Shown: piece after piece, positions 18,788-27,731 of the stretch
Numbering within the stretch: the first letter of the stretch is position 1
Layout: each line of letters begins with the position of its first letter
Assembly: GCF_019391655.1 (NCBI RefSeq)
Contig: NZ_JAHXPQ010000007.1
Coordinates: 1-64,000, forward strand
DNA length: 64,000 bases
Direction: 5' to 3'
From: Mucilaginibacter rivuli
GTDB lineage: Bacteria; Bacteroidota; Bacteroidia; Sphingobacteriales; Sphingobacteriaceae
Position numbers and translations under genes: made by a program
The notes under the pieces: generated by a model
What the model saw: only the letters and a program-made list of their open reading frames with translations
What the model was told of the DNA's origin: nothing
Database searches by the model: none

Positions 18788-21301
18788 CTAGATCTTGTTT
18801 ATTTCGGCAAGTGCATCCGCTGTAGCTTTGCTTTGTATCTCTAACTGTGTTTTAGCATCGCCGCTGGCGTTGGCCGCTGCATTATCTTTAGCGGTTTTAA
18901 GTATGCCCAATTGTTGTTTAAAGAAGGGTACAACGCCATAACTTTTATATTTTGCAGCAAAGTCTTTAAAAATCTCCAGCGATTCTTTTACCGCTTCGGT
19001 ATTGTTTGCCTTAGCCAACATGGCAGTATAGCTGCGCATCATTAAAAACCTCTCGTTGGTATCGCCGTTTTTAAAGGCTTTAAATACATATGGGAACTCG
19101 GCATCGCTGCCGCTTTTTGCATAGATGCCCGCTATAGCACCTGTTAATGGCGGATAGCTGTCTTTCTCCAGGTTTTTTGCCAGCTTCATCCCATTATCTG
19201 GTTCTAACAAAGCTATACCGTTTAACGATGCCGCTTGCACCGCGTATGATTGGCTGTTGATGGTTTGTTTTAACAAGGCAAGGTTGCCGGGATCTTTCAG
19301 GTTGGCAATGGCTTTTAATGCCGAAGCCTTTACCAGTGTTTTTTCGTCGGTATTGGCAATGTTAAGCAGGATAGGTAACGCTGCCGCCCTGATGGCCGGG
19401 TTTTCCAGGTCTATCTGTTTAATTGCATTAATGCGTAATTCAAAGTATTTATCTTTTAATGCCGCCAGCATTATTTTTTGGGCAACGGGGTTGCTCTGTG
19501 TTTGGGTAGCGGTATCTATCGCTTCAGACCTATCAACAAATAAAGGAGCGTTGGCGTATTGAAAAGCGAACTCTTCCATAGTTTTATGGTCTGCCTTTTG
19601 GGCAAGTAATATTTTATCGCCATCCACATTCACCAGGTCAGGCCTGGTAGCTGCGTTAAAGGTATAGGTAGCGCTCTTGTCATTCATCCAAACGTTGTGG
19701 CGCTCTTTTTTGCCGCCCGAGTACACATCAATAGCGAAGGGTAGTACAAATGCATCACCAGCCTGTGTTTGGCTAACATAAACAGTTTGGGTGTGCGCTG
19801 CTTCGTCCCATTTGTATTTAATATCCAGTTCGGGGTGGCCTGCCCTGTAATACCATTGGTTAAAAAACCAGTTCAAATCTTTACCACTGGCCTGCTCTAA
19901 AGCCAAACGCAATTGCTGTGCCTCGCCGTTACCAAAGGCATTTTGTTTAAGGTAAATGTTTAAGCCTTTAAAAAATACTGCATCGCCCAGGTATTTACGC
20001 ATCATGTTCAATATCTGCCCGCCTTTCTGGTAGCTTACCAAATCAAAAACATCTTCCTTATCGGCATAGTAAAACCTCACCAGGTTCTTTGTTTTTTGTT
20101 TTGGATCGCCAAGGTAGCGGGTCATGTTATCGTAAGCATGGGCATCGCCGGCATCCTGTCCGTGTTTATGCTCCATCCAAAGCGCCTCGCTAAAATCAGC
20201 GAAGGATTCATTCACCGTAATGTTGCTCCAGCTTTCGGCAGTTACATAATCACCAAACCATTGGTGAAAAAGCTCATGTACAATATCCGTTTCGCTTTCG
20301 GGGCGGCCATCTATTAATTCGCGTTTTGTGGCCTGTACCTGTACGCCATGCAGGGTGGCCGTAGTATTTTCCATGGCGCCGCTCACATAATCACGCACTA
20401 CAATTTGCGCGTATTTGTTCCATGGGTAATCAACACCCAAAGTTTTCGAATAAAATTCCATTACCTCGGGCGTGTAGCCAAAAATATCTTTGGCGTATGG
20501 CGCGTATTTAGGCTCTAAGTAATAGCTAACTTCTTTGCCGCGCCATTGGTCCTTGTAAATTTTAAAATCGCCAACTGCCATCATAAACAAGTATGGGGCA
20601 TGTGGCAGGTCCATTTTCCAGGTATCGGTACGTGTGCCATCAGCATTTGGTTTTTGTGATACCAGGCGGCCGTTGCTCAGTGTAACATATTTGGCCGGCA
20701 CCGTCATGCTGATCTCGTCTGTAGTTTTTTGGTTGGGCTTATCAATGGTAGGGAACCAGGCCGATGAGCTTTCGCTTTCGCCCTGTGTCCATATCTGGGT
20801 CGGTTTATCCTTGTCCTTGCCCTCAGGATTAATAAAATATAAACCCTTGGCATCATTTATAGCCGCGCTGCCTGTAGTTTTTAACTGATTAGGTTTTGAT
20901 GTGTAATCAATATAAAGCGTATAGTTTTCATTAGGCTGATATTTTTTATCGAGGGTAATAGCCAGCGTTAAACTATCGTAAGTAAATTTTAAAGGATAGT
21001 TTTTACCTGCCTTTACTACCGATATGTTTTTTATATCCATCCCTTTGGCATCCAGGCGTAACGAGTCTGTAGCATAAGCATGGGGTTTTAAGGTTACCCA
21101 TTCTTTGCCATACATATAGCATTTTTTATAATCGAAACGTACATCCAGTTTGGTATGTACCAGGTCGTTCACTTTTGTCGCTGTGGCGCGATATATTTTT
21201 AATTGGGGGTCATCGGCAGGTTTTGTTTGCTGCGCTAAAACTGCGGTAGACGCCATAACAACTACTGTAGAAAGTAGGCTGATAGATTTTAATTTTGACA
21301 T
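18788..21301 (-). CDS. M1 family metallo-aminopeptidase with HEAT-like C-terminus
   Basis: This exported zinc aminopeptidase removes N-terminal residues from peptides. The ATG at 21301 gives a signal peptide (MSKLKSISLLSTVVVMASTA ending VLAQ) and 837 residues; an ATG 20 codons upstream would bury the signal and is rejected. The zinc site is H342-E-L-F-H346-Q-W with a downstream glutamate in NESFADFSEALW, and the substrate motif is SGAMENTT. The last 230 residues are alpha-helical, HEAT-like, as in the ERAP/LTA4-hydrolase class. It probably works in the periplasm on peptide scavenging. Confidence 0.95.
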   Translation of the reverse strand: MSKLKSISLLSTVVVMASTAVLAQQTKPADDPQLKIYRATATKVNDLVHTKLDVRFDYKKCYMYGKEWVTLKPHAYATDSLRLDAKGMDIKNISVVKAGKNYPLKFTYDSLTLAITLDKKYQPNENYTLYIDYTSKPNQLKTTGSAAINDAKGLYFINPEGKDKDKPTQIWTQGESESSSAWFPTIDKPNQKTTDEISMTVPAKYVTLSNGRLVSQKPNADGTRTDTWKMDLPHAPYLFMMAVGDFKIYKDQWRGKEVSYYLEPKYAPYAKDIFGYTPEVMEFYSKTLGVDYPWNKYAQIVVRDYVSGAMENTTATLHGVQVQATKRELIDGRPESETDIVHELFHQWFGDYVTAESWSNITVNESFADFSEALWMEHKHGQDAGDAHAYDNMTRYLGDPKQKTKNLVRFYYADKEDVFDLVSYQKGGQILNMMRKYLGDAVFFKGLNIYLKQNAFGNGEAQQLRLALEQASGKDLNWFFNQWYYRAGHPELDIKYKWDEAAHTQTVYVSQTQAGDAFVLPFAIDVYSGGKKERHNVWMNDKSATYTFNAATRPDLVNVDGDKILLAQKADHKTMEEFAFQYANAPLFVDRSEAIDTATQTQSNPVAQKIMLAALKDKYFELRINAIKQIDLENPAIRAAALPILLNIANTDEKTLVKASALKAIANLKDPGNLALLKQTINSQSYAVQAASLNGIALLEPDNGMKLAKNLEKDSYPPLTGAIAGIYAKSGSDAEFPYVFKAFKNGDTNERFLMMRSYTAMLAKANNTEAVKESLEIFKDFAAKYKSYGVVPFFKQQLGILKTAKDNAAANASGDAKTQLEIQSKATADALAEINKI

Positions 21302-21360
21302 AGTTGGCCAGTGTGTGTTAATGTATGCGAATTTAAAAGATTTATTATTTGTTAGACACA

Positions 21361-21390
21361 AAAAAATCCGGTGGGTTACACCGGATTTTT
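21361..21390 (-). terminator. Hairpin terminator after bacilliredoxin gene
   Basis: Arms AAAAATCCGGTG (21362-21373) and its exact complement (21379-21390) with a 5-base loop. On the minus strand it is followed by a run of T, so it ends the bacilliredoxin transcript before the aminopeptidase gene. Confidence 0.85.
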
Positions 21391-21415
21391 CTTAATTATT
21401 CTAAAACGTAGTTTC

Positions 21416-21829
21416 TTAGCAATATTGTTCAAACGCGCCAATTAAATTATCAGCTATCATTTGTGCAGGGCGGCCTTCTATCTGGTGGCGCTCAATAATA
21501 TGTACCAATTTACCATCTTTAAACAAAGCCATTGATGGCGATGACGGAGGGTAAGGCAACATATAGTTACGTGCTTTATCTACAGCTTCTTTTTCCATGC
21601 CGGCAAAAACAGTAACCAGTTTATCAGGATGTTTACCGCTTTGCGCTGCAATACGTGCTGCAGGGCGTGCATTAGCTGCCGCGCAACCACAAACCGAGTT
21701 TACCATAACGAATACTGTTCCTTCGCTTTCGATAGCTTTTGTTACTTCGTCGGCATTTTTTAACTCTTCAAAACCAACTTTGGTCAGGTCTTCCCTCATC
21801 GGGGCAACCAAATATTCAGGATACATCAT
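21416..21829 (-). CDS. Bacilliredoxin (BrxA/BrxB, YphP/YqiW family)
   Basis: Bacilliredoxins remove bacillithiol from oxidised protein cysteines. The 137-residue product has the family's CGC active site (C47-G-C49 in VNSVCGCAAANARPA) in place of the CxxC of thioredoxins, and the YLVAPMREDLTKVGFEEL start. A final cysteine is the last residue (EQYC). It works downstream of bacillithiol, whose synthesis enzyme BshC is encoded at 1-2.6 kb. The sequence does not decide between the BrxA and BrxB subtypes. Confidence 0.93.
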   Translation of the reverse strand: MMYPEYLVAPMREDLTKVGFEELKNADEVTKAIESEGTVFVMVNSVCGCAAANARPAARIAAQSGKHPDKLVTVFAGMEKEAVDKARNYMLPYPPSSPSMALFKDGKLVHIIERHQIEGRPAQMIADNLIGAFEQYC

Positions 21830-22122
21830 TTTCTTTTTTCTAAATTACTTATGCAAAAATAATAAATCATTGTTGTATAAAATCCTCATCTGCGAATAAT
21901 AACATTTTGCTGACGATTTATATGGCTAACTTTCTGTGTAACCTTATTTTAGGAATATCCGTAAAACGTTGTAACCTGTAAGTGGGGAAATCGAATGAGT
22001 TTAAAAGCAACCTCTCTTTAAATTCATCGGCAGGAGGGTCAGGCCACCAAAATACGAATTGTACATCCGTTAAATTGCGCTTACTAAATTAATAAATACA
22101 CCCAATACCCCATCAAATCCCT
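21830..22122. other. Intergenic region between bacilliredoxin and M23 peptidase genes
   Basis: This divergent gap of 293 bases must hold the promoters of both flanking genes. I see no clear TAnnTTTG box, hairpin or small gene in it. Confidence 0.5.
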
Positions 22123-22986
22123 ATGGAACTAAAATTTTCAGATTTTAGCACAGTTATTATTGTTAACAAAACGCATGGCCATACCCGGTCTTTGCAAATC
22201 AAAACAAAACACCTCCGCCTATATAAACACTACATTGCTATAATAGCGGCTGTTATTGTATGTTTATGCTTATCGGTTTTTTACCTCAACTACCGTGCTG
22301 ATAAACAGGAGGTAGAAAAACAGAACCTTTTATCTCAAATATCCCGGCTCGAGCGCGAGATCCCGCCCCCTGTTAGCAAAACAAATACTGCCGATAAGGC
22401 ACAAACTTATATCCAGGGTATCGAAACCAAGCTAAAAAAAATTAATTCATACCTTACAAAACGCGGCCTTTCGGGCTTTTCTGTTAAAACTACGGATGCC
22501 GATAAGGCTGCAGAGGCTAAATTATCAGACGCAGATAAGTACGAAAAATATAACGATCATTTAAACAGGTTGGTGTCGTGCATTGCCTTTATCCCAATGG
22601 GTTACCCACGCCTTAGTGGTATGAGTTCATTTTTTGGCGGCCGTACGGATCCTTTTAATACCGAGGGTAAAGAAAACCATCCCGGCATCGATTTTAAAGG
22701 CAGCATGGGTGATCCGGTGAAATGCACCGCCAGTGGGAAGATTATATTTGCGGGCTGGTATGGCGGTTATGGTAATTGCATCCGGATACAACACACAAAT
22801 GGCCTTGAAACGCTGTATGGTCATTTATCTAAAATCGGCGTTAAAGAAGGGCAATCTGTTAACGTTGGTGATGTGATAGGTGCTGTTGGCTCAACAGGGC
22901 ATTCAACAGGCGCGCACCTGCATTATGAGGTACGTAAAAATGGCAGGCCAATTAATCCGGTAAATTATCTAACCCTTAACAGCTAA
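22123..22986 (+). CDS. M23 (LytM) family peptidoglycan peptidase, membrane-anchored
   Basis: The 287-residue product has a basic cytosolic N-terminus, one membrane helix (about residues 38-57, IAIIAAVIVCLCLSVFYLNY), a charged coiled coil (about 60-115), and a C-terminal LytM domain. The zinc ligands are in HPGIDFKG (H and D) and GAHLHYEV (second H of HLH). All are present, so it should be an active endopeptidase acting on cell-wall cross-links in the periplasm. It is followed after 10 bases by a bactofilin gene, a pairing that elsewhere links wall cutting to a cytoskeletal scaffold. Confidence 0.94.
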   Translation: MELKFSDFSTVIIVNKTHGHTRSLQIKTKHLRLYKHYIAIIAAVIVCLCLSVFYLNYRADKQEVEKQNLLSQISRLEREIPPPVSKTNTADKAQTYIQGIETKLKKINSYLTKRGLSGFSVKTTDADKAAEAKLSDADKYEKYNDHLNRLVSCIAFIPMGYPRLSGMSSFFGGRTDPFNTEGKENHPGIDFKGSMGDPVKCTASGKIIFAGWYGGYGNCIRIQHTNGLETLYGHLSKIGVKEGQSVNVGDVIGAVGSTGHSTGAHLHYEVRKNGRPINPVNYLTLNS

Positions 22987-22996
22987 TCACAATATC

Positions 22997-23419
22997 ATGA
23001 GCGTTTTTAACAAAAAAAGTAAAGCAATAGACCAGCAGGTAATATCAACCCTGATAAGCACAGGCTGCGTTATTGAAGGTAATATAAAGGCCCCCAATTT
23101 TGTACGGATAGACGGGCAGGTGAACGGTGATGTGAAAATTGAGGAAGGCTTAATATTGGGCGAAACCGGTGTTGTACACGGTAATATTTTTACCCGCGAA
23201 ATTATAGTTTATGGCACAGTGAACGGCAATATACAGGCTGATGCGCTAAGGATACAGAGCACGGGCAAAATAAACGGCGATATTAAAACCCAAACCCTGC
23301 AGGTAGAAATGGGTGCTGTTTACAATGGTAAAATATCAACCAACGGTAATAATATTGCCAATAGTGAACATAAAGCTACCGTTAAGCGCATAAAAGAGCA
23401 GGTGGAAGAGGTAGCTTAG
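22997..23419 (+). CDS. Bactofilin (polymer-forming cytoskeletal protein)
   Basis: Bactofilins self-assemble without nucleotide into filaments that position envelope enzymes. The 140-residue product has a short charged N-terminus, a central right-handed beta-helix of repeating turns (STGCVIEGNIKAPNFVRIDG, GVVHGNIFTREIIVYGTVNG, GKINGDIKTQTLQVEMGAVY) and a charged C-terminal tail. It follows the M23 gene by 10 bases and must be co-transcribed. As in other M23/bactofilin pairs, it may localise the peptidase; that is inference from arrangement. Confidence 0.94.
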   Translation: MSVFNKKSKAIDQQVISTLISTGCVIEGNIKAPNFVRIDGQVNGDVKIEEGLILGETGVVHGNIFTREIIVYGTVNGNIQADALRIQSTGKINGDIKTQTLQVEMGAVYNGKISTNGNNIANSEHKATVKRIKEQVEEVA

Positions 23420-23464
23420 CTTACCCTACATCCGGCAAAACTTTTTTTACGTATGGATATTAAC

Positions 23465-23472
23465 TACATTTG
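23465..23472 (+). promoter_or_regulatory. TAnnTTTG -7 box of ahcY
   Basis: TACATTTG lies 19 bases before the ahcY ATG and matches the Bacteroidota -7 consensus. The upstream gap after the bactofilin gene is only 72 bases. Confidence 0.6.
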
Positions 23473-23491
23473 TATCCATAAAAATTAAAGA

Positions 23492-24811
23492 ATGTCAACT
23501 ACATTAGATACTACTTTTGTTAAGTATAAAGTGAAAGACCTGTCGCTTGCCGATTGGGGTCGTAAAGAAATTGGTTTAGCTGAGGCAGAAATGCCGGGCT
23601 TAATGAGTTTACGTGAAGAGTTTGGTGCATCAAAACCGTTAGCAGGAGCGCGTATTGCTGGCTGTTTGCACATGACTATCCAAACCGCTGTTTTGATAGA
23701 AACTTTACAGGCTTTAGGTGCCGAGGTTACCTGGTCGTCATGTAATATCTTCTCTACTCAAGATCATGCCGCTGCTGCTATTGCCGCCGCAGGTACATCA
23801 GTTTATGCCTGGAAAGGTATGAATGAGCAGGAATTTGAGTGGTGTATAGAACAAACTTTATTTTTCGGCGAAGACCGCAAACCATTGAACATGATATTGG
23901 ATGATGGTGGCGATTTAACCAATATGGTATTGGATAAATATCCTGAACTGGTTGCCGGAATTAAAGGTTTATCAGAAGAGACCACTACAGGTGTGCACCG
24001 TTTATATGAGCGTATGAAGAATGGCACATTATTGATGCCTGCTATCAACATTAACGATTCGGTTACCAAATCTAAATTTGATAATAAATATGGTTGCCGC
24101 GAATCGTTGGTTGACGCTATACGCCGTGCTACCGACGTAATGATGGCTGGTAAAATTGCCGTTGTTTGTGGTTATGGTGATGTAGGTAAAGGTTCGGCTG
24201 ATTCATTACGTAATGCGGGTGTCCGGGTTATCGTTACCGAGATAGATCCTATCTGCGCGCTGCAAGCTGCAATGGAAGGTTTTGAAGTGAAGAAATTAGA
24301 CACTGCTATTGCTGAAGCTGATATTGTGGTAACCGCTACAGGTAACTGTAATATCGTTCGCGAAAAGCATTTCCGTGCTTTAAAAGATAAAGCTATAGTT
24401 TGTAACATTGGCCACTTTGATAACGAGATAGATATGGCCTGGTTAAACGGCGCTTACGGTTCAACTAAAGTTGAAATTAAACCGCAGGTTGATAAATATA
24501 CTATCAATGGTTCGGATGTTATCGTTTTAGCCGAGGGGCGTTTGGTAAACTTAGGTTGTGCTACAGGCCACCCTTCGTTTGTAATGAGTAACTCGTTCAC
24601 TAACCAAACTTTAGCGCAATTAGAGCTTTGGGAAAACAGCGATAAATACGAAAACAAAGTTTATACTTTACCAAAAAGCTTAGACGAAAAAGTGGCCCGC
24701 CTGCACCTTGCTAAAATTGGTGTTGAGCTGGAAGTACTTGACCAGGATCAGGCTGATTACATTGGTGTGCCGGTTGCAGGTCCGTTCAAATCGGATGCTT
24801 ACAGGTACTAA
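23492..24811 (+). CDS. ahcY: Adenosylhomocysteinase (S-adenosylhomocysteine hydrolase)
   Basis: AhcY splits S-adenosylhomocysteine to adenosine and homocysteine with bound NAD, keeping methylation going. The 439-residue product has [32 protein letters not shown], the NAD-binding [14 protein letters not shown], and the C-terminal [10 protein letters not shown] and [10 protein letters not shown], whose lysine and tyrosine reach into the neighbouring subunit's NAD site. It is a cytosolic tetramer by family knowledge. It has its own promoter and terminator. Confidence 0.98.
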   Translation: MSTTLDTTFVKYKVKDLSLADWGRKEIGLAEAEMPGLMSLREEFGASKPLAGARIAGCLHMTIQTAVLIETLQALGAEVTWSSCNIFSTQDHAAAAIAAAGTSVYAWKGMNEQEFEWCIEQTLFFGEDRKPLNMILDDGGDLTNMVLDKYPELVAGIKGLSEETTTGVHRLYERMKNGTLLMPAININDSVTKSKFDNKYGCRESLVDAIRRATDVMMAGKIAVVCGYGDVGKGSADSLRNAGVRVIVTEIDPICALQAAMEGFEVKKLDTAIAEADIVVTATGNCNIVREKHFRALKDKAIVCNIGHFDNEIDMAWLNGAYGSTKVEIKPQVDKYTINGSDVIVLAEGRLVNLGCATGHPSFVMSNSFTNQTLAQLELWENSDKYENKVYTLPKSLDEKVARLHLAKIGVELEVLDQDQADYIGVPVAGPFKSDAYRY

Positions 24812-24838
24812 AATGTAAATTTTTTAAATATGATATTT

Positions 24839-24873
24839 AAAGGACATGGTTTTAAAACCATGTCCTTTTTTTT
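24839..24873 (+). terminator. Strong terminator after ahcY
   Basis: A perfect 15-base inverted repeat (24839-24853 with 24854-24868, arm AAAGGACATGGTTTT) is followed by T residues to 24873. The next gene starts 6 bases later. Confidence 0.9.
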
Positions 24874-24879
24874 GTGCCT

Positions 24880-25524
24880 ATGTTTAAGCGTTACATTATT
24901 TTAACATTGACTTTACTTGCAGGCTTATTTGTGCAGGCTCAAAGCACCTGGAAATTAGCCACCGAAAAAGAAGGTATAAAGGTGTATACACGCCCTGTTC
25001 CAAACTCAAAAATAAAAGCACTTAAAGCTGATTGTATTATGGATGGTAAGCTGTCGCAATTTGTGGCAGTTATTTTAGATGTTGCAGGCAGCGAAAAGTG
25101 GGTGTACCATGCCAAAAATGTAAAACTCCTTAAACAAACATCTCCCTCAGAACTTTATTATTACTCGGAAGTGGCAGTACCCTGGCCGTTTGAGAACCGT
25201 GATTACATAGCGCATATTATAGTTAACCAAAATGCCAAAACAAAAATAGTAACTATAGATGCACCTTGTTTGCCGGATATGGTCCCTTTAAAAGAAAGCC
25301 TGGTGCGCATAGTTCATTCTACAGGTAAATGGTTAGTTGCCCCCTTACCAAATAATAAGCTGCATGTAACCTATGAAATAGAAGTTGACCCGGCCGGTGC
25401 AGTGCCTGCATGGCTAATAAATCTTTTTGCTACAAAAGGCCCGTTAGAAACTTTTGAGAAGTTAAAGCTTGAACTGCCCAAACCTGCTTATAAAAATGCG
25501 AGGTTTGATTTTGTTACAGAATAG
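24880..25524 (+). CDS. Secreted START-domain lipid-binding protein
   Basis: The start at 24880 gives MFKRYIILTLTLLAGLFVQA, a signal peptide; a GTG two codons upstream is less likely. The 214-residue product continues as a START-like helix-grip fold: WKLATEKEGIKVYTRPVPNS, the VAVPWPFENRDYI segment and a C-terminal amphipathic helix (TKGPLETFEKLKLELP). START proteins bind lipids or other hydrophobic ligands in a deep cavity; here in the periplasm. The ligand is unknown. It starts directly after the ahcY terminator. Confidence 0.85.
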   Translation: MFKRYIILTLTLLAGLFVQAQSTWKLATEKEGIKVYTRPVPNSKIKALKADCIMDGKLSQFVAVILDVAGSEKWVYHAKNVKLLKQTSPSELYYYSEVAVPWPFENRDYIAHIIVNQNAKTKIVTIDAPCLPDMVPLKESLVRIVHSTGKWLVAPLPNNKLHVTYEIEVDPAGAVPAWLINLFATKGPLETFEKLKLELPKPAYKNARFDFVTE

Positions 25525-25592
25525 CTATCTTTTGTAAAACCTATCTGATTTCTAAAAATAATTTTCACCAACCTCTTGACATTTTGATTTAT

Positions 25593-25612
25593 TACTCTAC
25601 ATTTGTAGAGTA
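25593..25612 (+). promoter_or_regulatory. BlaI-type operator overlapping the promoter
   Basis: Perfect 9-base arms TACTCTACA (25593-25601) and TGTAGAGTA (25604-25612) flank TT. The outer TACA/TGTA halves are the signature of BlaI/MecI operators. The -7 box TACATTTG (25598-25605) sits in the middle, with TTGACA at 25576-25581 upstream, so repressor binding would block RNA polymerase directly. Confidence 0.8.
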
Positions 25613-25634
25613 GATTCTAAACTCATAGAGCGAT

Positions 25635-26006
25635 ATGAAATTAACCAAAGCCGAAGAACAGTTAATGGAAGTGATCTGGGATCAGGGGCAGCCTTTCCTT
25701 AAAGATATCATCGATAGCTATCCCGAACCCAAACCAGCGACAACCACTATTGCTACATTGTTAAAACGTATGCAGAACAAGGGCTTTGTGGCCTATAACC
25801 TAATGGGTAACTCGCGCCAATACTATGCGCTGGTAAAAAAAGCTGATTATTTTTCTACCCATGTCAAGGGGCTTATCAATAACTTTTTTGGTAACTCGGC
25901 CATGCAGTTCGCATCGTTCTTCACCACCGAAACTGATTTGACCCAAGATGAATTAGAAAGCTTAAAAAAAATCATCGACCAACAAATAGAAAGGAAAAAA
26001 TTATGA
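25635..26006 (+). CDS. BlaI/MecI family transcriptional repressor
   Basis: The 123-residue product is a winged-helix repressor: MKLTKAEEQLMEVIWDQGQP at the start, the recognition region KPATTTIATLLKRMQNKGFV, and a C-terminal dimerisation part (ETDLTQDELESLKKIIDQQI). In known systems a BlaR1-type sensor protease triggers cleavage of BlaI. The sensor gene overlaps its stop by 4 bases (ATGA), so the two are translationally coupled. Its own operator and promoter lie just upstream, implying autoregulation. No beta-lactamase is adjacent, so the controlled response is unknown. Confidence 0.95.
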   Translation: MKLTKAEEQLMEVIWDQGQPFLKDIIDSYPEPKPATTTIATLLKRMQNKGFVAYNLMGNSRQYYALVKKADYFSTHVKGLINNFFGNSAMQFASFFTTETDLTQDELESLKKIIDQQIERKKL

Positions 26007-27619
26007 TGCTGTATCTCGCAAAATTCATCGCATGCTCCGGTTTGCTGCTGGCGGTGTACCATCTGTTGTTAAAAAACAAAGCTATGTACCGCTTTAACAG
26101 GGCCTTCTTGCTGGCGGGCATTGTGTTCTCGCTGGCAGTGCCGTTCATTCAGTTTGAGCAGCATGTGGTTGATCTGCCACAAATAATGCCTGTTGCAGAA
26201 TCGATAGCTGTACAGGCTGAACAGCCTGCTATGGCAATTGAAAATGATAAGGAACAAACTATGGAAACTAAAACAACCATAGCACAGCCTATAGTTAGCG
26301 TTGCACCGGTTAACAAGCCGGTAAATTACCTGCTTATTATTAGCCTGAGCATATATGGTATTGTTACCGCCTTACTATTGTTTCGATTTTTAAGAAACCT
26401 GTATAAAATCCGGACGATGACAACATTGAACGAGCATGTGGATTATAATGAAGCCGAAGTGGTGCTTATCCCGCAAAGGTTAATTCCCCACTCGTTTTTT
26501 AAATACATCTTTTTAAATCGTGATGATTTTCACGGCAATAAAATTGAAGATAAAATATTGCACCATGAGTTGGCCCATACCCGCCAATACCACTCGGCCG
26601 ATGTGGTGTTTATTGAGTTGGTACAGGTATTCTGCTGGTTTAATCCGCTACTGATATTGTACCGGAAAGCGATACAATTAAACCACGAGTTTTTGGCTGA
26701 TGAAGCGGTCTTGAATACCTATACCGATGTTATTAGCTATCAGCATCTTTTACTTAAAAGTTTGAGCATGGCATCGGGCCTGTCTGTAACCAGCCAATTC
26801 AATTATTCACTAACCAAAAAACGATTGATCATGATGACGAAAACAACTTCCAAAAAAACAGCGGTATTAAGCAAGGTGCTAACATTTGCTGTGATGAGTG
26901 TAGTATTTGTGCTGTTTTGCAATGCTACTGTTTTGCAGCAACAATCCACAACAAAACAAAAATCAGAACCGGAGAAGATTACGTATGCTATCGGTCAACC
27001 GATGATACCGGTGATAGCTCCATTGCCCAAAAAGGACACAAACAAAATTCACTTCCCTAAACCATACCCATCTACCAAAGAAGGCGTATCACAGCAAATG
27101 CTCGACGAATATTCCTCCATCATCGAAAAATATGAGAACAAATGGGGTAATATCCCGCCAAGAGAGCGCAAGATTGAACCTGCGGATAAGGACAGAATGA
27201 TTGCGATATACAGGCAAATGAGCCCGGAACAACAGGCCAAACAGGTAATTATGTTTCACTATGGTTATCCCTTGCAACCATCCGTAAAGCCTACCCAAGC
27301 CCAGCTTAACGCTTTTGCAAATGCACATGTTTATGGCGTATGGATAGATGAAAAGAAAGTGCCCAATAACGAAATTAGCAAATATACACCGGCTGACTTT
27401 GGTGCTGTAGCCATCAGTACGCTAACACCGCGAGCGGTAAATTATAAAAGGTATCGTTATGAGGTTATTTTATCAACAGTTAAGTATAACGAAGCTTTTC
27501 GAAGAGGTTTCAAAGGCGATGAATTTAAAGACCACATGTGGATTAAAATGTCTAAGGTAGCAGGAGTTAAGGGTTTTAAGGTAAAAGATGATCAATACGT
27601 ATCGGCCGAAAAAATATAA
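26003..27619 (+). CDS. M56 (BlaR1-type) membrane metalloprotease sensor
   Basis: The 538-residue product has membrane segments near residues 5-21, 33-50, 108-130 and 290-306. Between the last two lies a zinc protease domain with H188-E-L-A-H192 (in ILHHELAHTRQ) and the downstream NHEFLADEAVL. In BlaR1 a signal outside the cell activates this protease against BlaI. The roughly 230 residues after the last helix do not resemble a penicillin-binding domain: I see no SxxK, SxN or KTG set. The sensed signal is therefore unknown. Confidence 0.9.
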   Translation: MMLYLAKFIACSGLLLAVYHLLLKNKAMYRFNRAFLLAGIVFSLAVPFIQFEQHVVDLPQIMPVAESIAVQAEQPAMAIENDKEQTMETKTTIAQPIVSVAPVNKPVNYLLIISLSIYGIVTALLLFRFLRNLYKIRTMTTLNEHVDYNEAEVVLIPQRLIPHSFFKYIFLNRDDFHGNKIEDKILHHELAHTRQYHSADVVFIELVQVFCWFNPLLILYRKAIQLNHEFLADEAVLNTYTDVISYQHLLLKSLSMASGLSVTSQFNYSLTKKRLIMMTKTTSKKTAVLSKVLTFAVMSVVFVLFCNATVLQQQSTTKQKSEPEKITYAIGQPMIPVIAPLPKKDTNKIHFPKPYPSTKEGVSQQMLDEYSSIIEKYENKWGNIPPRERKIEPADKDRMIAIYRQMSPEQQAKQVIMFHYGYPLQPSVKPTQAQLNAFANAHVYGVWIDEKKVPNNEISKYTPADFGAVAISTLTPRAVNYKRYRYEVILSTVKYNEAFRRGFKGDEFKDHMWIKMSKVAGVKGFKVKDDQYVSAEKI

Positions 27620-27718
27620 GCAGGATATTTAAGAAAGATTACAAAGCCTTGTCCGCCAGTACAATGCTTTAATTTTATACTTTCCTGCAAAAATTATCCG
27701 GCTATAAACAGATTAGCT

Positions 27719-27726
27719 TAACTTTG
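27719..27726 (+). promoter_or_regulatory. TAnnTTTG -7 box of pdxJ
   Basis: TAACTTTG ends five bases before the pdxJ ATG, so the mRNA would have almost no leader. Confidence 0.6.
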
Positions 27727-27731
27727 CCTGC

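Noticed and set aside
23420..23491. SAH or SAM riboswitch upstream of ahcY
   Set aside because: The gap is 72 bases, much of it taken by the promoter, and I could not find the paired elements of a known aptamer.
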